This document shows positions 16,792 to 25,029 of a stretch of DNA of 64,000 bases, one piece after another (within the stretch, counting starts at the first letter, position 1; each line of letters opens with the position of its first letter). The notes under the pieces are model-generated. The model was not told the DNA's origin and did not search any database. It was given only the letters and a program-made list of their open reading frames with translations. Origin of the DNA: Mycolicibacterium sp. CR10 (GTDB lineage Bacteria > Actinomycetota > Actinomycetes > Mycobacteriales > Mycobacteriaceae); contig NZ_STGE01000044.1 in the NCBI RefSeq assembly GCF_005222675.1, positions 35,512-99,511 on the forward strand, written 5' to 3'. The position numbers were made by a program, and so were the translations under genes.

Positions 16792-18597
16792 TCAGCCGTT
16801 CTTGGCGTAGAGCGCATCGATGTCGGCCGCGAACTTCTCTGCGACGATTTTGCGCTTGACCTTCAGCGTGGGTGTCAACTCGCCGGTGTCCTCGGTGAAG
16901 TCGACCGGCAGGATGCGGAACTTCCTGATCTGCTCGGCCTTGGACACGGCCTCGTTGGCTTCCTTGACTGCCAACTCGATCTCGGACAGCAGGTCGGGAT
17001 CGGTGGCTAGGTCGGCGACCGAGGCGCCGCCGTCCTTGCCGTGACGTTCCTTCCAGCCGGGGAAGGCCTCGGGATCGATGGTGATCAGCGCGGCGATGAA
17101 CGGCTGCGCATCGCCGACGGCCATCGCCTGACTGATCAGGGGATGGGCCCGCAGCCGGTCTTCGAGCAGCGCGGGCGCGACGTTCTTGCCGCCCGCGGTC
17201 ACGATGATCTCCTTCTTGCGGCCGACGATCGTCAGGAAGCCGTCGGCGTCGATCGCGCCGAGATCACCGGTGTGGAACCAGCCGTCGGTGAAGACCGCCT
17301 TGGTTTCCGTCTCGTTGCCCCAGTAGCCGTGGAACACCACGCCACCCTTGACCAGCAGTTCGCCGTCCTGACCCAGCTTCATGCTGTTGCCGGGCAGCAG
17401 CTTGCCGACCGATCCGACGCGCAGGTCGCCCATCCGGTTCACGGTGATCGCCGCGCTGGTCTCGGTGAGCCCGTAACCCTCGTAGATGCTCAGCCCGACA
17501 CCGCGGTAGAAGTGGCCCAGCCGCGCACCCAACGGGGCGCCCCCGGAGATCGCGGCGTGGCAGTTGCCGCCGAGCGCCGCCCGCAGCTTTCCGTAGACGA
17601 GTTTGTCGAACACCGCGTGCTTGAGCTTGAGCACCAGCCCGGCGCCGCCGGTGTCCTGCGCCTTGCTCCATGCGATGGCGGTCTCGGTCGCGGCCTCGAA
17701 GATCTTGGTCTTGCCGCCGTTCTCGGCGTTCTGCTCGGCGGTGTTGTACACCTTCTCGAACACCCGGGGTACCGACACCACCAGCGTCGGCTTGAACACC
17801 GCCAGCATCGGCACCAGGTTCTTGATGTCGCTGGTGAAGCCGACCGTCACTCCGTTGGAGAAGGCGCTGATGGTCAGCGCGCGGGCCAGGACGTGGGCGA
17901 GCGGCAGGAAAACCAGCAGCTTCTCGCCCTTGGCCAGCTTGTCGGGGAAGCATTCCTTGGCGCCCCGGATCTCGTAGAGCAGGTTGGAGTGGGTCAGCTG
18001 GCAGCCCTTGGGTCGCCCGGTGGTGCCCGAGGTGTAGATCAGCGTCGCCGGGTCGGAGGATTTGATACCCGCCTGCCGCTCGTCGACCGCGTCGGCCCCA
18101 ACGGTGCGGCCGGCCTCGGCCAGCTCATCGAGGGCGGGGGTGCCCGCGCCCTCGATGCAGTAGACCTTGCGCAGCTGGGGCAGGCTGTCCCGCAGCTGCT
18201 CGATCCGGCCTGCGTGCGCGTCGGTCTCGGCGAATGCGGCCACCGCGCCGGAGTCGGACAGCACGAACTGCACCTGCTCGGCCGAGCTGGTCTCGTAGAT
18301 CGGCACCGTCACGGCGCCGATCGACAGGATGGCGAAGTCCAGGATCGGCCATTCATAGCGCGTCGCGGACAGGATCGCGACGCGATCGCCGGGGGAGACC
18401 CCCTCGGCGATCAAACCCTGTGCCGCTGATCGGATCTGGCCCGCAACCTGGCTGGACGTCACATCCACCCAGTCGCCGTCCACAAGACGCTGGAAGATGA
18501 CATGGTGGGGATCGTCGCGCTCGTGGGAGTAGACGGAGCTGACGATGTTGTCGTGCTCGCCGACGGTGAACGATGCGGGAACGCTGAACTCGCGCAC
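16792..18597 (-). CDS. fadD15: Long-chain fatty acyl-CoA synthetase
   Basis: 601 residues (the M. tuberculosis protein is about 600). It activates long-chain fatty acids with ATP and CoA. The ANL-superfamily P-loop YTSGTTGRPKG and the YEGYGLTET, GWFHTGDLG and GRKKEIIVTAGGKNV motifs are intact, and the catalytic Lys is expected in the TPTLKVKRK C-terminal motif. GTG 18597 gives MREFSVPASFTVGEHDN, matching the family; the open frame extends upstream into non-coding sequence. It is divergent from the SRPBCC-ArsA gene group, suggesting a common lipid-related theme. Confidence 0.94.
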   Translation of the reverse strand: MREFSVPASFTVGEHDNIVSSVYSHERDDPHHVIFQRLVDGDWVDVTSSQVAGQIRSAAQGLIAEGVSPGDRVAILSATRYEWPILDFAILSIGAVTVPIYETSSAEQVQFVLSDSGAVAAFAETDAHAGRIEQLRDSLPQLRKVYCIEGAGTPALDELAEAGRTVGADAVDERQAGIKSSDPATLIYTSGTTGRPKGCQLTHSNLLYEIRGAKECFPDKLAKGEKLLVFLPLAHVLARALTISAFSNGVTVGFTSDIKNLVPMLAVFKPTLVVSVPRVFEKVYNTAEQNAENGGKTKIFEAATETAIAWSKAQDTGGAGLVLKLKHAVFDKLVYGKLRAALGGNCHAAISGGAPLGARLGHFYRGVGLSIYEGYGLTETSAAITVNRMGDLRVGSVGKLLPGNSMKLGQDGELLVKGGVVFHGYWGNETETKAVFTDGWFHTGDLGAIDADGFLTIVGRKKEIIVTAGGKNVAPALLEDRLRAHPLISQAMAVGDAQPFIAALITIDPEAFPGWKERHGKDGGASVADLATDPDLLSEIELAVKEANEAVSKAEQIRKFRILPVDFTEDTGELTPTLKVKRKIVAEKFAADIDALYAKNG

Positions 18598-18742
18598 GGT
18601 GGAGGCCCTCTCGTGATTCTCAGGCGGCTCGACAATCGCGTGAGCCGCGTCCAGCGTAGTCGGCGGAGTCTTCCGGGTCGTCAAGGTCGTCAGGGTCGGC
18701 CGTCTAGGGGCGATGGCCCGGCATATGTGAAGCTTGTCAGTC

Positions 18743-19141
18743 ATGAACAGCATCCAGATCGCCGATGAGACGTTCATCGCGGCGGACCCGATCGCTGTGG
18801 GCAACGCCGTCGCCGACCCGGCGAGCTGGCTGCGATGGTGGCCCGACCTGCGCCTCACAGTGGTGGAGGACCGCGGCGAGGCCGGTCAGCGGTGGACGGT
18901 CGCCGGAGCGCTGACGGGCACCATGGAGATCTGGCTGGAGAAGGTGCGCAGCGGTCCCGACGGCGTGATCCTGCATTACTTTCTGCACGCCGAGCCGTCT
19001 GGGGCGGCAGCATGGGAATTGGCGAAGATGAACCTCGCGAAGATGACCCACCGCCGCCGGGTGGCGGGCAAGGACATGGCCTTCGAGGTGAAACTCGCGC
19101 TCGAGGCAGGGCGTCCGGTCGGGGTGACGCGGCTGGCGTGA
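18743..19141 (+). CDS. SRPBCC-fold lipid-binding-like protein
   Basis: 132 residues, ATG 18743; a TTG nine bases upstream is also in frame. The pattern of an N-terminal strand, IAADPIAVGNAVADPASWLRWWPDL, then alternating strands and a long C-terminal helix fits the START/SRPBCC (polyketide cyclase) fold, which holds hydrophobic ligands. No signal peptide and no catalytic residues are evident. It corresponds by position to Rv2186c, and a second SRPBCC gene follows 103 bp later. Ligand and function are unknown. Confidence 0.78.
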   Translation: MNSIQIADETFIAADPIAVGNAVADPASWLRWWPDLRLTVVEDRGEAGQRWTVAGALTGTMEIWLEKVRSGPDGVILHYFLHAEPSGAAAWELAKMNLAKMTHRRRVAGKDMAFEVKLALEAGRPVGVTRLA

Positions 19142-19244
19142 TCCAGCCGCGACAGGTGTGGCCCAATCGTGAGTACGGGGGCCATACCCATGACGGGAGA
19201 GTAGATTTTTGGCCAGCGACCAGACCTAGCGGGGAATGATTTCA

Positions 19245-19682
19245 GTGGCGGACAAGACGGCGCAGACCATCTACATCGATGCCGATCCTTCGACGGTGAT
19301 GGACGTCATCGCCGACATCGGCTCCTACCCGGATTGGGTCGCCGAGTACAAGGAGGCCGAAGTCCTCGAGGCCGACGAGGCCGGCTACCCGAAGGTGGCC
19401 AGGCTCGTTCTGGATGCCGCGGTCCTCAAGGACGCGATGGTGCTGGCCTACCAGTGGCCCGCCGACCACAACTCGGTGACCTGGTCATTGGTGTCGAGCA
19501 ACTTGTTGAAGTCCCTTGACGGCGCATACCGCTTGGTGCCCAAGGGGTCTGGCACCGACGTCACCTACGAACTGTCGGTCGACCTGGTCATCCCGATGAT
19601 CGGGCTGCTGAAGCGGAAAGCCGAGCGCAGGCTGACCGACACGGCGCTGAAGGACCTGAAGAAACGAGTCGAGGCTGACTGA
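19245..19682 (+). CDS. SRPBCC-family protein (TB16.3-like)
   Basis: 145 residues. It matches the mycobacterial protein I recall as Rv2185c/TB16.3, seen in culture proteomes. The START-like fold shows as QTIYIDADPSTVMDVIADIGSYPDWV at the N-terminus and a long helix LLKRKAERRLTDTALKDLKKRV at the end. GTG 19245 is preferred over ATG 19236 because GGGGA at 19231-19235 is 9 nt before the GTG but directly abuts the ATG. It precedes the ArsA-like ATPase by 28 nt. A lipid or polyketide ligand is likely from the fold but not shown. Confidence 0.85.
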   Translation: MADKTAQTIYIDADPSTVMDVIADIGSYPDWVAEYKEAEVLEADEAGYPKVARLVLDAAVLKDAMVLAYQWPADHNSVTWSLVSSNLLKSLDGAYRLVPKGSGTDVTYELSVDLVIPMIGLLKRKAERRLTDTALKDLKKRVEAD

Positions 19683-19710
19683 GCGCAGCCACGCCGCCGA
19701 CGCGGCACAG

Positions 19711-20961
19711 GTGCCCGGGGACACTCGGATCAGTCTGTTCGTCGGCAAGGGTGGCGTGGGTAAGTCGACGCTGGCTACCGCCACGGCTGTGCGTGCTGCG
19801 CGCGCCGGGATGCGGGTCCTGATCGTGTCCACTGACCAGGCGCACTCGACCGGCGACGTGCTGGGTACGACCATCACTCCCACCGGCAGGCGCGAGCCCA
19901 CCCGGGTACTGGCCGAACTCGACACCGCGGCCTCGGGGGGTGGATTCCTCGACGCGCTCGCCCTGGACACCCTGGCGCTGCTGGCCACCCGGTGGCGGGA
20001 GATCGCCGGGCCGCTCTCCGATAGATTCCCTGAGTCTGACGTGGGAGATATTGCACCAGAGGAACTTTCGGCCTTGCCCGGGGTTCAGGAGGTGCTGGGT
20101 CTGCACGAGGTGGGTGAGCTCGCGGACTCCGGGCAGTGGGACCTCGTGGTGGTGGACTGCGCGTCCACCGCCGATGCGATGCGGATGCTCACGCTGCCCG
20201 CGACATTCGCCCTGTACCTCGAGCGCGCCTGGCCGCGGCACCGCCGGCTGTCCAGTGCCGACGACGCGCGTTCGGCGGCGGTGATCACCCTGCTGGAGCG
20301 GATCGGCTCGGGCACCGACCGGCTCAGCACCCTGCTCACCGACGGATCCCGAGTCAGCGCACACCTGGTGATGACGGCGGAGCGGGTGGTCGCGGCCGAA
20401 GCGGTGCGCACGCTCGGCTCGCTGGCGTTGATGGGCGTTCAGGTGGCCGAACTCATCGTCAACCAGATTCTCGTCCAAGATGATTCATTCGAATACCGCA
20501 ACCTTCCCGAACACCCGGCGTTCGACTGGTATTACGAGCGGATCTCCGAGCAGCGGGTGGTGCTCGACGACCTCGATCGGGTGATCGGCGACGTCCAGCT
20601 GGTCCTGGTGCCACACCTTGCGGGTGAGCCGATCGGACCCAAGGCGCTCGGCGAACTGCTCGACTGTGCGCGGAAGCGGGACGGCTCACCGCCGCCGGGG
20701 CCCTTGCGACCCGTGGTCGACCGGGAGTCCGGGAGTGGGTTGGACGCCGTGTACCGGCTGCGGCTCGCGCTGCCTCAGGTGGACTCGTCGGTGCTGTCGT
20801 TGGGTAGGGTCGACGACGACTTGATCATCGGCGTCGGAGCAATGCGGCGCCGTGTCCGGCTGGCGTCGGTGCTGCGGCGCTGCATCGTCATCGATGCGCA
20901 ACTCCGCGGCAGCGAGCTGACAGTGCGTTTTCGACCGAACCCGGAGGTGTGGCCGGCTTGA
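19711..20961 (+). CDS. ArsA/GET3-like ATPase
   Basis: 416 residues, corresponding to Rv2184c. The deviant Walker A GKGGVGKST (12-20) with signature Lys identifies the SIMIBI class that includes ArsA and Get3; STDQAHSTGDVLG follows as switch I. The switch II aspartate lies in VVVDCASTADAMRML, where ArsA has DTAPTGHT, so the arsenite or tail-anchor residues are not conserved. No Cys triad for metalloid binding is seen and no arsenic genes are near, so arsenite export is unlikely. A chaperone or membrane-insertion role is possible. GTG 19711 is the first usable start. The stop overlaps the next TTG. Confidence 0.82.
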   Translation: MPGDTRISLFVGKGGVGKSTLATATAVRAARAGMRVLIVSTDQAHSTGDVLGTTITPTGRREPTRVLAELDTAASGGGFLDALALDTLALLATRWREIAGPLSDRFPESDVGDIAPEELSALPGVQEVLGLHEVGELADSGQWDLVVVDCASTADAMRMLTLPATFALYLERAWPRHRRLSSADDARSAAVITLLERIGSGTDRLSTLLTDGSRVSAHLVMTAERVVAAEAVRTLGSLALMGVQVAELIVNQILVQDDSFEYRNLPEHPAFDWYYERISEQRVVLDDLDRVIGDVQLVLVPHLAGEPIGPKALGELLDCARKRDGSPPPGPLRPVVDRESGSGLDAVYRLRLALPQVDSSVLSLGRVDDDLIIGVGAMRRRVRLASVLRRCIVIDAQLRGSELTVRFRPNPEVWPA

Positions 20962-21368
20962 GCGATTCCCCCTCCGACGGCGGAGCGGCCGGCCGGCGAC
21001 ACCCGAACGTAGCGCCCGAGTTGCGGCAGTTGGCGCAGTCGATCCTGGATCGGCTCGACCCTGCGGTGCGCTTGGCTGCGGCGAGGGCCCAGGCTGCTGC
21101 GGGACCCGGCAAGTGTCAGCAGGTGTGGTGTCCGGTGTGTGCGCTGGCCGCGCTGATCTCCGGTGAGCAGCACCCGCTGCTCAACGTGGTCGCCGAGCAC
21201 AGCGTCGCGCTGCTGACTCTGCTCAGGGCGATGGTCGACAACCTCGACAACGCGGGCGCGCCGCCGCCTCAGCCCGAGGGCCCGCCCCCGGGCACTCCAC
21301 CGCCCGGACCGTCCGCGCCGCAGGAGCCCGGCCGCTATCAGCACATCACGGTGATCATCGACGAGTGA
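20958..21368 (+). CDS. Conserved hypothetical protein with CxxC motif
   Basis: 136 residues, matching the position of Rv2183c. TTG 20958 overlaps the ATPase stop as TTGA and has GGAGGT at 20943-20948 with 9-nt spacing; GTG 20949 would overlap that site. The middle holds CQQVWCPVCALAALISGE, three cysteines that may bind zinc, inside a helical region resembling those in small actinobacterial DUF proteins. The C-terminal third is Pro/Gly-rich and ends RYQHITVIIDE. Coupling to the ATPase suggests a partner protein. Function unknown. Confidence 0.75.
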   Translation: MSDSPSDGGAAGRRHPNVAPELRQLAQSILDRLDPAVRLAAARAQAAAGPGKCQQVWCPVCALAALISGEQHPLLNVVAEHSVALLTLLRAMVDNLDNAGAPPPQPEGPPPGTPPPGPSAPQEPGRYQHITVIIDE

Positions 21369-21412
21369 ATCGCCAGTACGGCGCACCTGTGGTCGCATAC
21401 ACACCGCGTGGG

Positions 21413-21418
21413 TAAGGT
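21413..21418 (+). promoter_or_regulatory. Probable -10 box of the acyltransferase gene
   Basis: TAAGGT fits the mycobacterial TANNNT -10 pattern and would give a leader of about 60 nt. The leader contains a perfect stem-loop (GACCGC-TCC-GCGGTC, 21453-21467) just before the ribosome binding site GGAGGG. Confidence 0.35.
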
Positions 21419-21485
21419 TGTCCCAGAGCACCGCGTCGGCGGTCGGCACAATGACCGCTCCGCGGTCGGGTGATGCGGAGGGTCC

Positions 21486-22211
21486 ATGTGGTACTGGCTG
21501 TTCAAGTTCATCTTCATGGGACCGCTGCTGACGTTGCTCGGTCGCCCGAAAGTTGAAGGGCTGGAACATGTTCCGCAGTCCGGAGCGGCGATTCTGGCCA
21601 GCAATCACCTGGCGGTGGCGGACAGCTTCTACAAGCCCCTGGTGGTCCACCGGCGGATCACCTTCCTGGCCAAGGCCGAGTACTTCACCGGCACAGGACT
21701 CAAGGGTCGTTTCCAGCGCTGGTTCTACACGGTGGCCGGACAGGTTCCGATTGACCGCACCGATGCGGACGCCGCACAGAGTGCGCTGACCACCGCCGAG
21801 CGGATTCTGAGCGAGGGCAAGCTGCTCGGGATGTACCCCGAGGGCACCCGGTCGCCGGACGGCCGGCTGTACAAGGGCAAGACCGGGCTGGCACGGCTGG
21901 CACTGGAGACGGGGGTGCCGGTCATCCCGGTCGCGCTGATCGGGACCGACTCGGTGAACCCTCCCGGCAGCAAGATGTGGAAGTTCGGCCGGGTTCAGGT
22001 CAAGTTCGGAGCGCCGATGGACTTCAGCCGCTTCGAGGGACTGGCGGGCAACCGCTTCATCGAACGGGCCGTCATCGACGAGGTGATGTACGAGTTGATG
22101 CAGCTGTCCGGTCAGGAGTACGTCGACCTCTATGCGGCTGACGTCAAAGAGGGAAAAGGGCAGGGAGTGGTGAAACCGCCGACACGGCTCCCTGAGGCCG
22201 CCGCGGGCTAG
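21486..22211 (+). CDS. PlsC-type 1-acylglycerol-3-phosphate acyltransferase
   Basis: 241 residues, corresponding to Rv2182c. The acyltransferase motif I NHLAVAD (N40, H41, D46) supplies the HX4D catalytic pair; motif III is YPEGTRSPDG and motif IV VIPVALIG. An N-terminal amphipathic or hydrophobic segment (WYWLFKFIFMGPLLTLLG) anchors it to the membrane. The family transfers a fatty acyl group to lysophosphatidic acid in phospholipid synthesis; the exact acceptor here is inferred. ATG 21486 follows GGAGGG. It lies downstream of the SRPBCC-ArsA genes and converges on mptC with a 6-nt gap. Confidence 0.9.
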   Translation: MWYWLFKFIFMGPLLTLLGRPKVEGLEHVPQSGAAILASNHLAVADSFYKPLVVHRRITFLAKAEYFTGTGLKGRFQRWFYTVAGQVPIDRTDADAAQSALTTAERILSEGKLLGMYPEGTRSPDGRLYKGKTGLARLALETGVPVIPVALIGTDSVNPPGSKMWKFGRVQVKFGAPMDFSRFEGLAGNRFIERAVIDEVMYELMQLSGQEYVDLYAADVKEGKGQGVVKPPTRLPEAAAG

Positions 22212-22217
22212 AACTCC

Positions 22218-23510
22218 CTAAGCCTTGACGACCTTGACGGCGGACACCTGCGCAGCGTCGTCGATGGTCGCCGTGTCCCGGCGGGGGCGCCCGGTGGACA
22301 CGGTGCCGGTGACAATGATCACCGCGAGGGCCCACCAGAGATAGGAACCTCCGGCGAGCTGGCGCCACAGCGACGCCGCAGTCTCCTCGTGCGGGGTCAA
22401 CAACGTGATCGGGGTCCAGACCATCAGTGCCAACCCGGCGGCCGAGACGACGCCGAGGGCAACGTGCCGCAGTCGCACCGCCAGAACCGCCGTCACCAGC
22501 ACTGTCGGCAGGGCCCAGACCCAGTGGTGTGACCACGACACCGGCGAGACCACCAGACCGAACATCGCCACGCAGATCAGCGCCAGCACCGGCTGACCGG
22601 CCCGTAGTGCCCGCCGTCCGGCCCAGATGGTGAGGGCGAGCACCGCGAAGCAGGCGACCGTCCACAGCACGAAGCGCTCGCCTTCAGCCAGACCCAGCCG
22701 GGCCAGCACACCGGCGATGTTCTGGTTGGTGTTCAGCGTGGCGGTGCCGATGCGGTCGGTGTTGCGGACCGTCTCGGTCCAGTACTCCCACGCGTCCCGC
22801 CACGCGAACGCGAAGCCGGCCAGCGTCGCGACCACCGCGGAGGCCGCCGTGACCAGCAGAGCGCGGGTGTCGCGCCGCAGCAGGAAGTACAGCAGGAAGA
22901 CCGCGGGCGTCAGCTTGAGCGCGATCGCCACGCCGAGGAGCAACCCCCGCGGCCAGGGGGTTCGGCGCGGCACACAGTCGGCGATGACCAGGGTCATCAG
23001 CACCACGTTGATCTGCCCGAACTCGAAGTTCGATCGAATGGGCTCGAGGAAGATCACTGCAGGTGCCACCACCGCCGCGGCCAGCCAGCACCGCCGGACC
23101 CATGCCGGCTCGCCGGTGACCGCCGTGGTGGGCCACACGTCCAGCCGCGTCAACAGGATGACCGTCGACACCACGAGCAGGATCAGCGTGGTCGCCGTGA
23201 TGGCCAGGCTGGCGCCGTCCAACGACAACAGCGCGAACGGGGAGAACAGCACGGCTGCCAGCGGCGGGTAGGTGAAGGGAAGCTCGAGGCCGCCTTGGGT
23301 CTCGAAGATCGCACCGTCGGCGTAGAGCGGGCGTCCGTCGAGCCAGGCCTGACCACCCATGCGGTACACATCGATGTCGATGCGGTACGGGGTGTGCCCG
23401 AGAAGCCGCCACCCGGCCCAGGCCAACGCCGCCGCGGTCAACAGCTGGAACAGCCGCCACGTCAGTGTCGGGCCCCAACCAGCCCCGCCGGGCAACCGCC
23501 AAGTCCTCAT
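22218..23510 (-). CDS. mptC: Alpha-1,2-mannosyltransferase of lipomannan/LAM, GT87
   Basis: 430 residues. A polytopic GT-C glycosyltransferase with about ten membrane helices that uses polyprenyl-phosphomannose outside the membrane to add the alpha-1,2 mannose branches of lipomannan and lipoarabinomannan (Rv2181 in M. tuberculosis). The conserved acidic site IDIDVYRMGG after the first helix and ELPFTYPPLAAVLFSPFALL are GT87 features, and KLTPAVFLLYFLLRR is also typical. ATG 23510 gives MRTWRLPGG. It is divergent from the next membrane protein gene across 84 bp. Confidence 0.9.
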   Translation of the reverse strand: MRTWRLPGGAGWGPTLTWRLFQLLTAAALAWAGWRLLGHTPYRIDIDVYRMGGQAWLDGRPLYADGAIFETQGGLELPFTYPPLAAVLFSPFALLSLDGASLAITATTLILLVVSTVILLTRLDVWPTTAVTGEPAWVRRCWLAAAVVAPAVIFLEPIRSNFEFGQINVVLMTLVIADCVPRRTPWPRGLLLGVAIALKLTPAVFLLYFLLRRDTRALLVTAASAVVATLAGFAFAWRDAWEYWTETVRNTDRIGTATLNTNQNIAGVLARLGLAEGERFVLWTVACFAVLALTIWAGRRALRAGQPVLALICVAMFGLVVSPVSWSHHWVWALPTVLVTAVLAVRLRHVALGVVSAAGLALMVWTPITLLTPHEETAASLWRQLAGGSYLWWALAVIIVTGTVSTGRPRRDTATIDDAAQVSAVKVVKA

Positions 23511-23582
23511 GTCGCCGACCAGCCTATCGGTGCCGTCCGGCGAGTCGCCGGGTATCCCGGCCTAGACACGCGCAGGTCGGCG

Positions 23583-23588
23583 TAAGTT
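23583..23588 (+). promoter_or_regulatory. Probable -10 box, leaderless gene at 23595
   Basis: TAAGTT ends 6 nt before the GTG at 23595 and no ribosome binding site is present, as expected for a leaderless transcript. Confidence 0.4.
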
Positions 23589-23594
23589 TTCTGG

Positions 23595-24485
23595 GTGCCA
23601 CCGAACCTGGACCTCCGCCTGGGCTTCTCGTTTGAAGTTCCGCCCTCGCGGCTCCCGCTCATGTGGTGCCTGATCGCGTTCATCCTGACGTTCTTCGTGA
23701 CTCGCACGATCGTCAGGTACATCCGCAGCCACGCGAACAGCGATGCGCCCCGCAAATGGTGGCAGCCGCGCAATATCTCCGCCGGCGGGGGTCTGCACAT
23801 CCACCACGTGGTCATCGGCGTGATCTTGGTCATGGTCTCCGGGCTGACGATGGTGACGTTGGCGGTCGACGGGGGAGTACCCGAGTTCACTGCTGCTTCA
23901 ATCCTTTTCGGTGTCGGTGCGGCGTTGGTGCTCGACGAGTTCGCGCTGATCCTGCATCTGTCCGACGTGTACTGGGCCGAGGACGGCCGGACATCGGTCG
24001 ACGCGGTGTTCGTCGCGGTCGCGGTGGCGGGCCTGCTCATCCTGGGTTTCAGCCCGCTGTCGTTCTTCGATATCGACATCTGGCGCAGCGATCAGTCGGT
24101 GGTGGCGCGGACCATCGTGGTCGTGGTGGCGGTCGTGACGTTGGCACTCGCCGTGGTCGTGCTGCTCAAGGGCAAGGTCTGGACCGGCCTGGTGGGGATG
24201 TTCATCACTCCGCTGCTGGTGGTCGGTGCGATCAGGCTGTCGCGGCCCCACGCCCCCTGGGCGCGGTGGCGGTACACGAAGCGGCCACGAAAGATGCATC
24301 GGTCGCTGGAGCGCGAACGCTGGCTGCGCAGGCCCGTGGTGCAGGCGAAGCTGTGGCTGCAGGACGCCATTGCGGGAATGCCGAAGTTCCCCGACGATGC
24401 CAAGGTCGATGAACAACTCGACCGCGAGATCCACGCGGCGCCGGCGCCTCCCGACCGCGAACCCAGCAAGCAGGAAGCCACCTAA
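23595..24485 (+). CDS. Conserved integral membrane protein
   Basis: 296 residues, corresponding to Rv2180c. Six hydrophobic helices are visible (about 20-40, 75-95, 98-118, 135-157, 172-193, 197-215), followed by a basic, Arg-rich cytoplasmic tail of about 80 residues. Between helices 1 and 2 is RNISAGGGLHIHHVVIG, with three clustered histidines that could bind a metal, and helix 3 carries LVLDEFALILH. Function unknown. The start is GTG 23595, probably leaderless. The stop lies 2 nt before the exoribonuclease GTG, so the two form an operon. Confidence 0.82.
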   Translation: MPPNLDLRLGFSFEVPPSRLPLMWCLIAFILTFFVTRTIVRYIRSHANSDAPRKWWQPRNISAGGGLHIHHVVIGVILVMVSGLTMVTLAVDGGVPEFTAASILFGVGAALVLDEFALILHLSDVYWAEDGRTSVDAVFVAVAVAGLLILGFSPLSFFDIDIWRSDQSVVARTIVVVVAVVTLALAVVVLLKGKVWTGLVGMFITPLLVVGAIRLSRPHAPWARWRYTKRPRKMHRSLERERWLRRPVVQAKLWLQDAIAGMPKFPDDAKVDEQLDREIHAAPAPPDREPSKQEAT

Positions 24486-24487
24486 CT

Positions 24488-24967
24488 GTGCGGTATTTCT
24501 ATGACACGGAGTTCATCGACAACGGCCGCACCATCGAGCTGATCTCCATTGGTGTCGCGGCCGAGGACGGTCGCGAATATTACGCGATATCAACAGAATT
24601 CGACCCGGAGCGAGCCGGAGCCTGGGTGCGAAAGAATGTGCTGCCCAAATTGCCGTCGCCTGCATCGCCTCTATGGCGCTCGCGCAGACAGATCCGCTCG
24701 GAGCTCGAGGACTTCCTCGGTGTCGACGGCGACGAGACGATCGAGCTGTGGGCCTGGGTGGGTGCCTACGACCATGTGGTGCTCTGCCAGCTGTGGGGCC
24801 CGATGACCGATCTGCCGCCCGCGATCCCGCGTTTCACCCGCGAGCTGAGACAGTTCTGGGAGGAGCGTGGCTGCCCGCGGATGCCGCCGCGGCCCCGCGA
24901 TGCGCACGACGCGCTGGTCGACGCCAAGCACAACCTGGTGCGGTTCAAGCTGATGACCGGCCTCTGA
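24488..24967 (+). CDS. 3'-5' exoribonuclease AS (DEDDh)
   Basis: 159 residues, corresponding to Rv2179c, which defines a bacterial DEDDh family with preference for poly(A)-like RNA. The first acidic pair is in RYFYDTEFIDNG (D6, E8), the next Asp in WAWVGAYDHVVL and the HxxxxD pair in RDAHDALVDAKHN near residues 139-144, so all catalytic residues are present. It acts in the cytoplasm. GTG 24488 is 2 nt after the previous stop; the reading frame has no other good start before the DTE motif. Confidence 0.9.
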   Translation: MRYFYDTEFIDNGRTIELISIGVAAEDGREYYAISTEFDPERAGAWVRKNVLPKLPSPASPLWRSRRQIRSELEDFLGVDGDETIELWAWVGAYDHVVLCQLWGPMTDLPPAIPRFTRELRQFWEERGCPRMPPRPRDAHDALVDAKHNLVRFKLMTGL

Positions 24968-25017
24968 ATCCCCTCCAGCGGCGCCCACAGGCGTGAAATG
25001 CGGTTTTGACCGGCGGT

Positions 25018-25023
25018 TACGAT
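25018..25023 (+). promoter_or_regulatory. Probable -10 box of aroG, leaderless
   Basis: TACGAT ends 6 nt before the GTG at 25030. No ribosome binding site is seen, so the aroG mRNA probably starts at the GTG. Confidence 0.45.
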
Positions 25024-25029
25024 GAACGG

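Noticed and set aside
19711..20961. Arsenite pump ATPase
   Set aside because: No metalloid-binding cysteine triad, no arsenic genes nearby, and altered switch II; kept only as ArsA/Get3-like.
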